Shown one piece after another: positions 52,342 through 60,569 of a stretch of 64,000 nucleotides of DNA. How positions within the stretch are numbered: position 1 is the stretch's first letter; each line of letters starts with the position of its first letter. Source of the DNA: Streptomyces sp. SDr-06 (GTDB taxonomy: Bacteria; Actinomycetota; Actinomycetes; Streptomycetales; Streptomycetaceae). Location: contig NZ_QOLA01000002.1 in assembly GCF_003324565.1 (NCBI RefSeq), forward strand, positions 310,001 to 374,000. The letters are read 5' to 3'. The notes beneath the pieces were generated by a model. The model saw nothing but the letters and a program-made list of their open reading frames with translations, had not been told where the DNA came from and searched no databases. A program made the position numbers and the translations under genes.

Positions 52342-52932
52342 GTGGATCACGACGCCCCGCACTACCTCCATCAGCCGCCGGTCCCCGGCGAGGAGCGCTT
52401 CCTCTCCCTCGCCCTGGTGAACACCCGGTTCGCGCTCAGCCATGGCGAGGTGGACCTGCTGGAGGACACCGGCGCCGCCCGGCTGTGGCTCGTACGTCAT
52501 GAACTTCTGCCGGACCGCACGGTTCTGAGTGGGCGTCAGGCCGGTCGGCTGCGCGCGCTGCGCGAGGCCGTGCGGGACCTCTTCGCGGCCCGGGCCGAGG
52601 GGGCCGTGCCGCCCGCGCCGAGCCTGGACGCGCTCAACGCCGCGCTGGCCACCGCGCCCCCCACGCCCCGGCTGGTCTGGGCCGGCCGCGAGCCGCACCG
52701 CGCTGACGAGCCCGACACGGCGAACCCCGTCGGCGCCGCGCTCTGCGCGCTCGCCGAGGACGGCGCCGACCTGCTCATAGGGGCCGACGCGGGTCAGCTC
52801 GCACCCTGCGGCGCGCCGGGGTGCACCCGCTGGTTCCTGCGCTCGCACGCGGCCCGCCGCTGGTGCACCACCAAGTGCGGCAACCGGGTGCGGGCCGCCC
52901 GCCACTACGCCGCCCGCAAGACATCCGTCTGA
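52342..52932 (+). CDS. CGNR zinc-finger / ABATE-domain putative transcriptional regulator
   Basis: The 196-residue protein has an N-terminal ABATE (stress-induced regulator) domain, with SLALVNTRFALSHGEVDLLED and [20 protein letters not shown]. The C-terminal CGNR zinc finger reads CGAPGC...WCTTKCGNRVRAARHYARRK-like (here HYAARK). It probably binds DNA. The GTG at 52342 fits the leaderless -10; ATG 52333 overlaps that -10. It is divergent from the desulfurase gene and could control it. Confidence 0.88.
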   Translation: MDHDAPHYLHQPPVPGEERFLSLALVNTRFALSHGEVDLLEDTGAARLWLVRHELLPDRTVLSGRQAGRLRALREAVRDLFAARAEGAVPPAPSLDALNAALATAPPTPRLVWAGREPHRADEPDTANPVGAALCALAEDGADLLIGADAGQLAPCGAPGCTRWFLRSHAARRWCTTKCGNRVRAARHYAARKTSV

Positions 52933-52964
52933 TCAACCCATCGGCTACGCAAGGGAACCGGTCC

Positions 52965-53324
52965 ATGCCATTCGTCACCGTCGAATATTCCGAGCGGCTC
53001 GCCGCCACCTTCGACCGGCGGGCCTTCGCCCGTGAGGTCCACGAGGTGGCGCCCGCGTCGGTCAACGCGTCCACCGAGGCCTTCAAGACCCGGTTCCGGC
53101 GCATCGAGGAGTCGTACTTCGGCGCCGCCGAGGACGACATCGACTCCGTCTTCGTCCAGGTCGCGATCCTCTCCGGGCGCACCCCGAAGGCGATCGAGAC
53201 GCTGAGCGAGACCGTCCTGGAGATCGCCCGCAAGCATGTGACGGCCGTCGACGGGCGGCGGCTGCACGTCATGGTCGAGACCCGCGAGATGGAGCGGGAC
53301 TACTACCGCGCCCACAAGGAGTAG
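52965..53324 (+). CDS. 5-carboxymethyl-2-hydroxymuconate isomerase-like tautomerase
   Basis: The 119-residue protein starts MPFVTVEYSERL, placing the catalytic-type Pro at the mature N-terminus as in the tautomerase superfamily. It resembles CHMI (HpaF) proteins: the pattern AREVHEVAPASVNASTEAFKT and FVQVAILSGRT fits the trimeric fold. No homoprotocatechuate genes are nearby, so the substrate is open. AAGGGA precedes the ATG; it may be cotranscribed with the CGNR gene 32 bp upstream. Confidence 0.8.
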   Translation: MPFVTVEYSERLAATFDRRAFAREVHEVAPASVNASTEAFKTRFRRIEESYFGAAEDDIDSVFVQVAILSGRTPKAIETLSETVLEIARKHVTAVDGRRLHVMVETREMERDYYRAHKE

Positions 53325-53396
53325 CGCCCCGCCGTCGAGCAGAGCACCGGCGAACTCCACGGCCACCGCGCCCACCAGGTCGTGGCGGGGGAGGGG

Positions 53397-54422
53397 TCAG
53401 CCCAGGTAGGCCGGGGCCAGTCCCGCCGTCAGCAGGCGGCGGGGCTGGCCCGTGCCGTCGGCCGGGACGGTGTACAGGTCGCTGCCGTAGTCACCGGCCA
53501 GCGCGTAGGCGACCGTGTGGTCGTCCTGCCAGACCGCCTGGTCGTCCACGCTCCTCGGCTCCGCGAGCGGCGTCTCGTGCATCGTCGCCAGGTCCAGGGC
53601 GTACAGCCGCCAGGGCGCGTCGGCGGGCAGGCCCGGCACCCGCTTCTTGTAGACGATCCGGGTGCCGTCGGGGGAGAGGGAGGGGCACTCGACGTTCGTG
53701 TGCAGGGCGGTCACCGTGCGGGTGGCGAGGTCGCCCCGGACGAGGTGGGTCTGGCCTCCCGTCGCCATCGTCGCGTAGAAGTGCTGGTCGTCGGCGGCGA
53801 AGGTGACGCCCCAGAAGTTGGTGTCGGCGGCGTGGTGCTCCTTGCCGTCCAGGACGGCGCGGAAGTCCTCCAGGGACGCGGTGAGGCGGCCGGTCCTGGT
53901 GTCGAGGACCGCGGTGCGGGTGGAGAAGTTCGTGCCCGCGTAGCTGTCGCCGCCGACGAACACCGTCCACGCCACCCAGCGGCCGCTGGGCGAGACCCTG
54001 GCGCGGGTCGGGATGCCGGGCAGGCTGTAGTGCGCGCGCTCCTTGAGCGACGCGTCGAGGACCACCGCGCGGTAGGCGTCCGTCATCGTGCCGCGTTCGG
54101 CCTGGAGGCAGATGCCCGTGCCCGCCGCCGCGTAGAAGCGCAGGCACTTCACCCCGGAAGCCGTGCGCGGGCCCGCCGGATCACCGGCCGCGACCGTGCT
54201 CAGCTCGTCGCGGTGCGGGCCCCACGCCATGTTGCGGAACACGATCCTCCGGTTGGCGCCGGGTGTCAGTGACACCGTTCCGGCGGCCACCGGGGGCCCG
54301 CCCGCCTGCGTCCGGTTCTTGCGGTCCGCCCGGCCCGCCGCGTGCAGCACGGACGCGGTGGCGACGCCCGCCAGGACCGCGAGGGCCGCCACGAGCACCA
54401 GGATCTTGTTGCGGAGGGTCAA
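53397..54422 (-). CDS. Membrane-anchored TolB-like beta-propeller protein, TTG start
   Basis: The 341-residue protein has an N-terminal membrane helix (about 6-26). Its extracellular domain has TolB/WD-like strands: RVSPSGRWVAWTVFV, TFAADDQHFYATMA, PSLSPDGTRIVYKK, DLYTVPADGTG. No catalytic site is seen. The start is TTG 54422, overlapping the TGA of the upstream MFS gene (TTGA), with GAAGGAAG 7 nt upstream. It is the last gene of a three-gene operon. Confidence 0.82.
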   Translation of the reverse strand: MTLRNKILVLVAALAVLAGVATASVLHAAGRADRKNRTQAGGPPVAAGTVSLTPGANRRIVFRNMAWGPHRDELSTVAAGDPAGPRTASGVKCLRFYAAAGTGICLQAERGTMTDAYRAVVLDASLKERAHYSLPGIPTRARVSPSGRWVAWTVFVGGDSYAGTNFSTRTAVLDTRTGRLTASLEDFRAVLDGKEHHAADTNFWGVTFAADDQHFYATMATGGQTHLVRGDLATRTVTALHTNVECPSLSPDGTRIVYKKRVPGLPADAPWRLYALDLATMHETPLAEPRSVDDQAVWQDDHTVAYALAGDYGSDLYTVPADGTGQPRRLLTAGLAPAYLG

Positions 54423-55687
54423 GGCCGGGCTTCCTTCGCGGAGTTCGAGGGGCGGAGCAGGAAGGCGCCCATGGCGCAGGCCGTGAGGACCGCCGCCGCC
54501 GTGCCCAGCGCCGTCCGGTCGCCCCACGCCGTCCAGGCCGCGCCGAACGCGATCGAGCAGACGAAGCGGGCCAGGGCCTGGCCGGTCTGGATCAACGCGA
54601 GCCCGGAGGAGCGGAGTTCGGCCGGGACCGAACCGGCGGCGGCCGCCATCAGGACGCCGTCGGTCGCCGCGTAGAACCCGCCGTGCAGGGCGAGCGTCAG
54701 GAAGGGGAGCGCCGGGCTCTGCCAGCCGGTCAGGAGCAGGGCGTACGCCGTCAGCAGGGCGAGGTGGCCGCCGAGGAACACCTGCCAGCGGCCCACCTTG
54801 TCGGCCAGCCGCCCGAGCGGCACGGCGAGCAGCAGGAACGCCGCAGCCGTGCCGAGCGGCAGCAGCGCGAACCAGCGGTCGGGCACGCCGAGCCGGTGCT
54901 GGAGCAGCAGGTAGATGAAGGAGTCGCTCACCGTGGCCAGCCCCAACAGGAGCGCAGCGACGGTGAGTTGGCGCACCGTCCGCACGCGCAGGAGCGCCAG
55001 GGCCGCCTTCAGGGAGGCGCGCGGGGCGCCTTCGGGGAGGGCGGTCGCGGGCACGCGGGAGGGCACGAACAGGAGCAGGACGAGGACGCCCACGGCCGCC
55101 ACGCAGAAGCTCACCGTGAACACCGCGTCGTATCCGTCGGTTGCCTGACGCAGAATCAGGAAGGCGGTCAGCGGGCCGAGCAGGGCGCCCGCCGTGTCCA
55201 TCGCCCGGTGCACCCCGAAGGCCCGGCCGCGGGACTCGGGGGCGGACGCGAGGGAGATCAGCGCGTCGCGCGGCGCGGTGCGCAGCCCCTTGCCGGTGCG
55301 GTCGGCGGCAAGCACCGCGCCGATCACCGGCAGTGAACTCGCCACCAGGAGCAGGGGTTTGCACAGCGCGGAGAGCCCGTAGCCGAGCACCGCGACCGTC
55401 TTGTGCCGGCCGCCCCGGTCGGCGAGGTGGCCGCCGACGAGCCGGACCAGCGCGCTGAAGCCGTTGTAGACCCCGTCGAGCAGGCCGAAGCCGAGCGGGG
55501 ACAGGCCCAGGCCCGTCACCAGGTACAGCGGGAGCACGGCGGTGACCATCTCCGAGGAGACGTCCGTGATGAGACTGACCGTGCCGAGCGCGAACACGGT
55601 GGGGGCGACGGCCGAACGCCGCCCGGAGGTGGGCCGGGCGGCGTCGGCGGATGCGGCCGGGGTGCCGCGACTGTCCGCTACGTACAC
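54419..55687 (-). CDS. MFS transporter
   Basis: The 422-residue protein has 12 membrane segments. It has the opening GTVSLITDVSSEMVTAVLPLYLV, typical of a subgroup of drug or metabolite exporters, motif A GHLADRGGRHKTVAVLG, and DRTGKGLRTAPRDALIS in the central region. The substrate is unknown. The GTG start lies one base after the phosphoesterase stop, and its own stop overlaps the TolB-like start, so all three are one operon. Confidence 0.88.
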   Translation of the reverse strand: MYVADSRGTPAASADAARPTSGRRSAVAPTVFALGTVSLITDVSSEMVTAVLPLYLVTGLGLSPLGFGLLDGVYNGFSALVRLVGGHLADRGGRHKTVAVLGYGLSALCKPLLLVASSLPVIGAVLAADRTGKGLRTAPRDALISLASAPESRGRAFGVHRAMDTAGALLGPLTAFLILRQATDGYDAVFTVSFCVAAVGVLVLLLFVPSRVPATALPEGAPRASLKAALALLRVRTVRQLTVAALLLGLATVSDSFIYLLLQHRLGVPDRWFALLPLGTAAAFLLLAVPLGRLADKVGRWQVFLGGHLALLTAYALLLTGWQSPALPFLTLALHGGFYAATDGVLMAAAAGSVPAELRSSGLALIQTGQALARFVCSIAFGAAWTAWGDRTALGTAAAVLTACAMGAFLLRPSNSAKEARP

Positions 55688-55688
55688 G

Positions 55689-56576
55689 TCAGCCGGCCCA
55701 GATCCCCGTGATGTCGGTGGCGTCGGCGGCCTGCCCGGCGTGCGCGGTGCCGTACATGTCCTCGATCGTGCGCAGCACGTCGTAGTGGTTGTACGTCGTC
55801 GAGGACGAGGAGCCCGGGGTCACCGGCTGGCCGTAGAGGACCGTCGGGATCCGGTTGCCGGCGAGCCGGTTGTCCTCGTCGAAGGTGACGACGAGCAGGC
55901 TGTTGTGGGTCTTGGCCCAGGTCGCGTACGCCCCCAGGTTGTTCTTCAGCCAGGTGTCACCCGTGGAGACCGAGCAGTCGTGCATGTCGCTGCACAGGTT
56001 CGGGGTGACGTACGAGACCTGGGGGAGGGTCGAGTAGTCGGTGGGGAACTGGGCGAAGGTGTACGCCGAGGAGGTCGGCACGTTCGAGAAGCCGAACCAC
56101 GGGTTGTGCTTCTGCGCGTACTTGCCGCTGGAGCAGGTCGTGGAACCCTGGCCGGGCAGCGACTCGTTGTAGCTGGCCCACGACTTGCCCGCGGCGATCA
56201 GCTCGGAGGCGAGGTTGGGCGCGTCGGAGAAGCCCGGGGTCACACAGCTGTCGTCGGTGATGCCCTGGGTGTCGCCGGAGAACATGGCGTAGTAGTTCGG
56301 CTGGCTCGGGTGGGTCTCGGCGTACGAGGCGGTGAGGTTGGCGCCGCCGGTCTTCAGCGAGTTGATGTACGGGGCGCTGGAGCTGCCGATGACCTGGTTG
56401 TAGGCGTGGTTCTCCATGACCACGACGACCACGTGGTCCGGGGTGGGGACGCTCGCCGCGGATGCCGCGGACGACGTGCCGCCGAGGCCGGCCCACAGGC
56501 CGGCGGACGTGGCCGCGAGGCCCAGGGCGGTGAAGAGGGCGGTGCGGGTGCGGCGTGGTGTGGGCTCGCCGGACAC
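55689..56576 (-). CDS. Secreted phosphoesterase (acid phosphatase/PLC-like family)
   Basis: The 295-residue protein has a signal peptide (TALFTALGLAATSAGLWAGL... to about residue 38). The phosphoesterase fold follows with HVVVVVMENHAYNQVIG (metal Glu/Asn), SQPNYYAMFSGDTQG (nucleophile region), LVVTFDEDN (metal Asp) and NHYDVLRTIEDMYG. It would hydrolyse extracellular phosphate esters. GTG 56576 has GGAGG 5 nt upstream and heads the operon. Confidence 0.9.
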   Translation of the reverse strand: MSGEPTPRRTRTALFTALGLAATSAGLWAGLGGTSSAASAASVPTPDHVVVVVMENHAYNQVIGSSSAPYINSLKTGGANLTASYAETHPSQPNYYAMFSGDTQGITDDSCVTPGFSDAPNLASELIAAGKSWASYNESLPGQGSTTCSSGKYAQKHNPWFGFSNVPTSSAYTFAQFPTDYSTLPQVSYVTPNLCSDMHDCSVSTGDTWLKNNLGAYATWAKTHNSLLVVTFDEDNRLAGNRIPTVLYGQPVTPGSSSSTTYNHYDVLRTIEDMYGTAHAGQAADATDITGIWAG

Positions 56577-56757
56577 GGCTACCTCCGGATTGAGGGGGAA
56601 TGGCTCACCCAGGGGTCGGGTACAGCCAGGGAGCGGGTGGCGGTGCACCCAGAGATTAGGGGTGTCCATGTCAACCTGGAAGGTGAAAGTGGGTGAAGAC
56701 CCGGGGAACGTCCCGTGCCCAACGCGGTGGCGTCCCCATGGACCACCTTCGTCCCCC

Positions 56758-56763
56758 TACATT
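56758..56763 (+). promoter_or_regulatory. -10 (TACATT) of a leaderless acyltransferase transcript
   Basis: TACATT is followed by 7 nt and the ATG at 56771, with no ribosome site. Confidence 0.55.
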
Positions 56764-56770
56764 GGGGCCA

Positions 56771-57880
56771 ATGACCAGCTCCACCCCCCACCCCGGCGCC
56801 CTGGTTCCCCCCGCCCCCGCCCCCGACCGCAGGCCCTTCTTCGACAACGCCAAATTCCTGCTCATTGTCCTGGTCGCGCTCGGCCACAGCTGGGAGCAGG
56901 TGTTCACCCCGCACACCGAGGGCCTCAGAGCCCTGCACAACCTGGTCTACGGCTTTCACATGCCGGCCTTCATCCTGCTCTCCGGCTACTTCTCGCGCAG
57001 CTTCACCGGCCGCCCCGACCAGATCCGTCGGCTCCTCACCGGAGTCCTCGCGCCCTATCTGATCTTCGAGACCATCTACACGTTCGTGTATCACTGGGTG
57101 CGCGGCACGGAGCTCGCGGTCACCCCGACCTCGCCGACGTATCTGCTGTGGTTCCTCATCGCCCTGTTCGTGTGGCGGCTGACCACCCCGATCTGGAACG
57201 CCGTGCGGTATCCGGTCGCCCTCTCGGTCGTGGTCTCGCTCGCCGCGGGCACCACCGTGATCGGCGAGGACCTGGCGCTGCCGAGGGTGCTGATGTTCCT
57301 GCCGTGGTTCGTCCTGGGGCTCCGGCTGACGCCCGAGCACTTCGCCCGGCTGCGCACCCGCACGGCCCGCCGCATCGCGGTGCCGGTCTTCCTGGGGGCC
57401 TTCGCGCTCGCCTACCGCCTGTCACCCGACCCGAGCGACGACTGGCTGTCGATGGACGTCGGCGACGGCGCGCTGCACGTCTCGCCGGTGCGGTACCTGC
57501 TGCTCCGGCTGGCGCTGTTCGCGGTGAGCGCGCTCCTGGTGGGCTCGTTCCTCGCGCTGGTGCCGGGCCGCCGGATGTGGATCACGGCACTGGGCGCGGT
57601 CACCCTCTACCCGTATCTGCTGCACGGGATCGCGATCCGGGTCGCCGAGCACTACGGGTTCTTCCGCGCCGTACGGGAGTCGGGCCTGGCCGGGCAGCTG
57701 GTGCTCAGCGGGCTCGCCGTGGGGGTGGTCGTCCTGCTGTCGACGCCACCGGTGCGGGCGCTGGCCCGGCCCCTGGTGGAGCCGCGCCTTCCGCGGATGC
57801 TGGTGCCGCGGGCGCAGGTGCCCGCGCCCGCGACGGCTCCGACGGCCGCCGCCGAGCGCGAGAAGACCCTCGCGCGCTGA
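56771..57880 (+). CDS. Acyltransferase 3-like integral membrane protein
   Basis: The 369-residue protein has about ten membrane segments and the AT3 features DNAKFLLIVLVALGHSW (His in helix 1), FHMPAFILLSGYFSR and LWFLIALFVWR. It belongs to the OafA/fucose-4-O-acetylase group that acylates surface sugars or lipids. The Arg/Ala-rich C-terminus is cytosolic. The ATG is fixed by the leaderless -10. It converges on the PIG-L gene. Confidence 0.88.
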   Translation: MTSSTPHPGALVPPAPAPDRRPFFDNAKFLLIVLVALGHSWEQVFTPHTEGLRALHNLVYGFHMPAFILLSGYFSRSFTGRPDQIRRLLTGVLAPYLIFETIYTFVYHWVRGTELAVTPTSPTYLLWFLIALFVWRLTTPIWNAVRYPVALSVVVSLAAGTTVIGEDLALPRVLMFLPWFVLGLRLTPEHFARLRTRTARRIAVPVFLGAFALAYRLSPDPSDDWLSMDVGDGALHVSPVRYLLLRLALFAVSALLVGSFLALVPGRRMWITALGAVTLYPYLLHGIAIRVAEHYGFFRAVRESGLAGQLVLSGLAVGVVVLLSTPPVRALARPLVEPRLPRMLVPRAQVPAPATAPTAAAEREKTLAR

Positions 57881-57903
57881 GCGCCGAGGAGGGCCCGCCG
57901 CGG

Positions 57904-60009
57904 TCAGTTCGCGGCGGGCTTCCAGGGCGAGGCCGGGCCGTCGGAGCCCGCGGTCCGCGTCCAGTACAGCCGGCCGTCCAGGCCGATGGCGGCGGCCGCG
58001 GTGTCCCCGTCGTTCTCGACCGCCGAGGGCGAGCCGGTGAACAGGATGCTGCCGTCGGACTTCCACCGCGGGGCGTCGGTGCCCGGCTCCAGGCTGGCGA
58101 GCGCGCCGGACGCGGTGCGGCCGGCCAGGAGCGGTCCGGCCGCGCCGACCGTGCCGTAGCCGGAGGTGTCGCCGAGGTCGGTGACCGCCGAGGGGGTCAC
58201 GCCGGTGAACAGCACGCTCTGGACGTTGCCCGAGTCCACCTTGCGGTAGTACACGCGCACCCCGTCGCCCTCCGGCTGGGCCGAGAGCCCCGTGGTGTTC
58301 GGCGGCAGCTTCGTCTCGACCGCGCGCGCCGGCATCGGAGCCCCGGCCTGCGGCTGGGCCCAGGTCAGCACCGTCTTCGGGGTGCTGGAGAAGACGTGGA
58401 CGCGGCCCGCGCCGTCGGTGGTGGCGACCGGGTCGCCGGCCATGTTGACGCCGCCCAGGACGGTCCACGGACCCCAGGCGCCGTTCGCGCCCTGCGTCGC
58501 GGAGTACAGCTGGCGGTCGTCGCCGCGCAGGAACACGGAGAGCTTTCCGGTGCCGTCCACGGCCGCGGTCGGGGTCGACATGTCGAAGACGCCGTTGGTG
58601 CCGCTGTGATCGGGCGAGCCGAGCGAGCGCCACGGCCCGAAGTCCCCGCCCGGGGTGGTCTGCACGGCGGCCACCGCCTCGCGGCGGTAGTCGGTGAGCT
58701 CGGTGCCGAACAGGGTACGGGTGCCGAACACCGCGAGCCGGCCGTCCGGCAGGCGCGTCGCGCTCACCCCGGAGTCCATGCCGTCACCGGGCAGCAGCTT
58801 GGGCTCGCCCCAGGCGCTGTCCGCGCCGGGTGCCTTGTGCCACACCGCGAGGCGCTGGTCCAGCACGCCGAAGGCCCACAGGCTCCCGTCCTTGCCGGAC
58901 TGCAGCCAGGAGGTGGAGTTGGTGCGGCTGTAACGGACCGACTGGGCCCAGTTGTTGCCGTACGGGCGGACCGACACCTTGCGGTCGCCGCAGCCGGCGG
59001 TGCTGGCGCAGTAGTTGTCGTCCGGGTTCATCCAGGCGTACGTCTTGACGATGTCGGCCTTGGCGTCGGCGGCCGGCTTGGCGAAGGTGTGCGGCAGGTA
59101 GCTGGTGTTGTAGCCGAAGTACGTCTGCACGCTGAAGTTCGGGTGGTTCACGGACTTCGCGTAGAGCTGCAGCGCGGCCTGCGCGAAGCGGGCGCTGTAG
59201 ATGTGGTCCTGGTGGTCGATGATCTTGTGCAGCTTGCCCTCCTTGCCCGGGGTCGGGTCGAGGGTGCGCACGTGCGTGGGCCGGAAGCGCTCCATCAGAC
59301 CGGCGAGCGTCTTGACGACCTGGTCCTTCGTGTACGTGAAGGCCTTGGCCGGGCTGCCGGAGGCGATCTGCGAGGCGAGCTCGGAGACCTGGCCGTTCCA
59401 CAGGCCGCGCAGGCTGTGCGGCTGGTTGCCGTTGATGGAGCCCGCCTCGCGCAGCTGCACCCACACCAGGTGGATGTCGGGGTGCGCGTTGAGCGTGTCG
59501 ACCTCGGCGGTGCCACCGCCGGCGGTGGGTATGGAGGCGCGCGTCCACGAGCTGGCCCGGTCGCCGGTGGCCATCTGCGCGTACGCCCCGCGTATGCCGT
59601 TCTGGCGGGCCTCGGCGTACTTCGCCTTGTCGACCGGCGGCTTGGGGCCGCCCGGCTTCTTCGGCGGCGGGGCGTTCACGCCGTCCGCCTCGCCGGCCGT
59701 GACGTACACCGACGTCATGGGGCGGCCCGAGCGGAGCGACTGGCCGGTGTCCGGGTTCATGAAGAACAGGTCGTCGTCGGGGTGGGCTATGACCTGCATC
59801 ACCGAGCCGCTCTCGGGCCGCACCGGCCCCGAGGCCACCGCGGCCGGGGCGCCCGAGGCGCGACCGCCCGGGGTGTCCTGTCCCTCGGTGTCGGAGATGG
59901 CGAGTTCGGCGAAGACGCCGCCCGTGATGAGCACGGCGGCGAGCGCGGAGCCGGCGACGGCGCCACGGCGGGACAGCAGCGTGGAACGCAGCGGCAGCCT
60001 GGACTTCAT
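57904..60009 (-). CDS. Secreted PIG-L deacetylase with C-terminal lectin-like beta propeller
   Basis: The 701-residue precursor has a signal with twin Arg (STLLSRRGAVAGSALAAVL). An LmbE/PIG-L domain follows (about 68-310), with zinc motif AHPDDDLFF (His76, Asp78/79) and a later HQ/DHQDHIYSARF segment. The C-terminal half (about 340-701) consists of repeated WAQS-, LWAFGVLD-, AVFGTRTLFG- and VFLRGDDRQLYS-type blades, resembling PLL/fucose-lectin propellers. It probably removes an N-acetyl group from an external sugar substrate and binds glycan through the propeller. No ribosome site is strong at the ATG. Confidence 0.88.
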   Translation of the reverse strand: MKSRLPLRSTLLSRRGAVAGSALAAVLITGGVFAELAISDTEGQDTPGGRASGAPAAVASGPVRPESGSVMQVIAHPDDDLFFMNPDTGQSLRSGRPMTSVYVTAGEADGVNAPPPKKPGGPKPPVDKAKYAEARQNGIRGAYAQMATGDRASSWTRASIPTAGGGTAEVDTLNAHPDIHLVWVQLREAGSINGNQPHSLRGLWNGQVSELASQIASGSPAKAFTYTKDQVVKTLAGLMERFRPTHVRTLDPTPGKEGKLHKIIDHQDHIYSARFAQAALQLYAKSVNHPNFSVQTYFGYNTSYLPHTFAKPAADAKADIVKTYAWMNPDDNYCASTAGCGDRKVSVRPYGNNWAQSVRYSRTNSTSWLQSGKDGSLWAFGVLDQRLAVWHKAPGADSAWGEPKLLPGDGMDSGVSATRLPDGRLAVFGTRTLFGTELTDYRREAVAAVQTTPGGDFGPWRSLGSPDHSGTNGVFDMSTPTAAVDGTGKLSVFLRGDDRQLYSATQGANGAWGPWTVLGGVNMAGDPVATTDGAGRVHVFSSTPKTVLTWAQPQAGAPMPARAVETKLPPNTTGLSAQPEGDGVRVYYRKVDSGNVQSVLFTGVTPSAVTDLGDTSGYGTVGAAGPLLAGRTASGALASLEPGTDAPRWKSDGSILFTGSPSAVENDGDTAAAAIGLDGRLYWTRTAGSDGPASPWKPAAN

Positions 60010-60569
60010 GGGTACGGTCTTTCGGTACGGGCGGCCTGGGCGGCCGGGGTCAGTGCGTGAGCACGTCCTCGCCGAGCCCGGTCGTGAGTGCTCGATCAGG
60101 GCTGGTCAGAACCTGATCGGCATGGAAGACGAAAGGTCCAAGAATCGGGTTCATTTGGACTCGATGGCAAATCGTGTGGCCTTGATCACCCCGAATTCGC
60201 CTTAAATCGCCTCAAGTCCGGCACGGAATGCCGCGAAGTGGACACCGGGAGGCGGTAGTTCACCTTCCGTATGTCCGGAAAGTTGCCGTATGTCGAGCGG
60301 TCGTCACCGGTCGTGAGGGGTTCCGTCCGGCTCTTTCGGGTCGAAGGTCCCGGGCCCGCCGTCCCCCGCCCCGGTGCCGGTCGGCCCTTTGGGCGGCTCG
60401 TGCGCGACCCCGGCCGGGAAGGGCCGGGACCTGCCGCCCGGGGACACCTCGCCGGGCCCCGCGCCCCCTACTGCGGCTAGGCTCGGAATCCGGGTCTTGA
60501 TCGGGTGGGCCGGTTCCGGGAACCCCCGACCGGGCGTGCGGGCGTACGTACGAGGTGGGAGGCGGCCAG
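60010..60569. other. 560-bp divergent intergenic region between PIG-L gene and glnE
   Basis: The part near the PIG-L gene is AT-richer than its surroundings (60121-60300). A perfect inverted repeat CGATCAGG (60093-60100) / CCTGATCG (60112-60119) lies 84-110 bp upstream of the PIG-L ATG and could be an operator. Near glnE a TAGGCT at 60478-60483 could be its -10, with a leader of about 80 nt. No gene is seen. Confidence 0.55.

Noticed and set aside
56416..60060. About 1,200-codon plus-strand frame covering the acyltransferase and PIG-L region
   Set aside because: Its translation is Arg/Gly/Ala-rich noise and it crosses genes with clear motifs on the proper frames.
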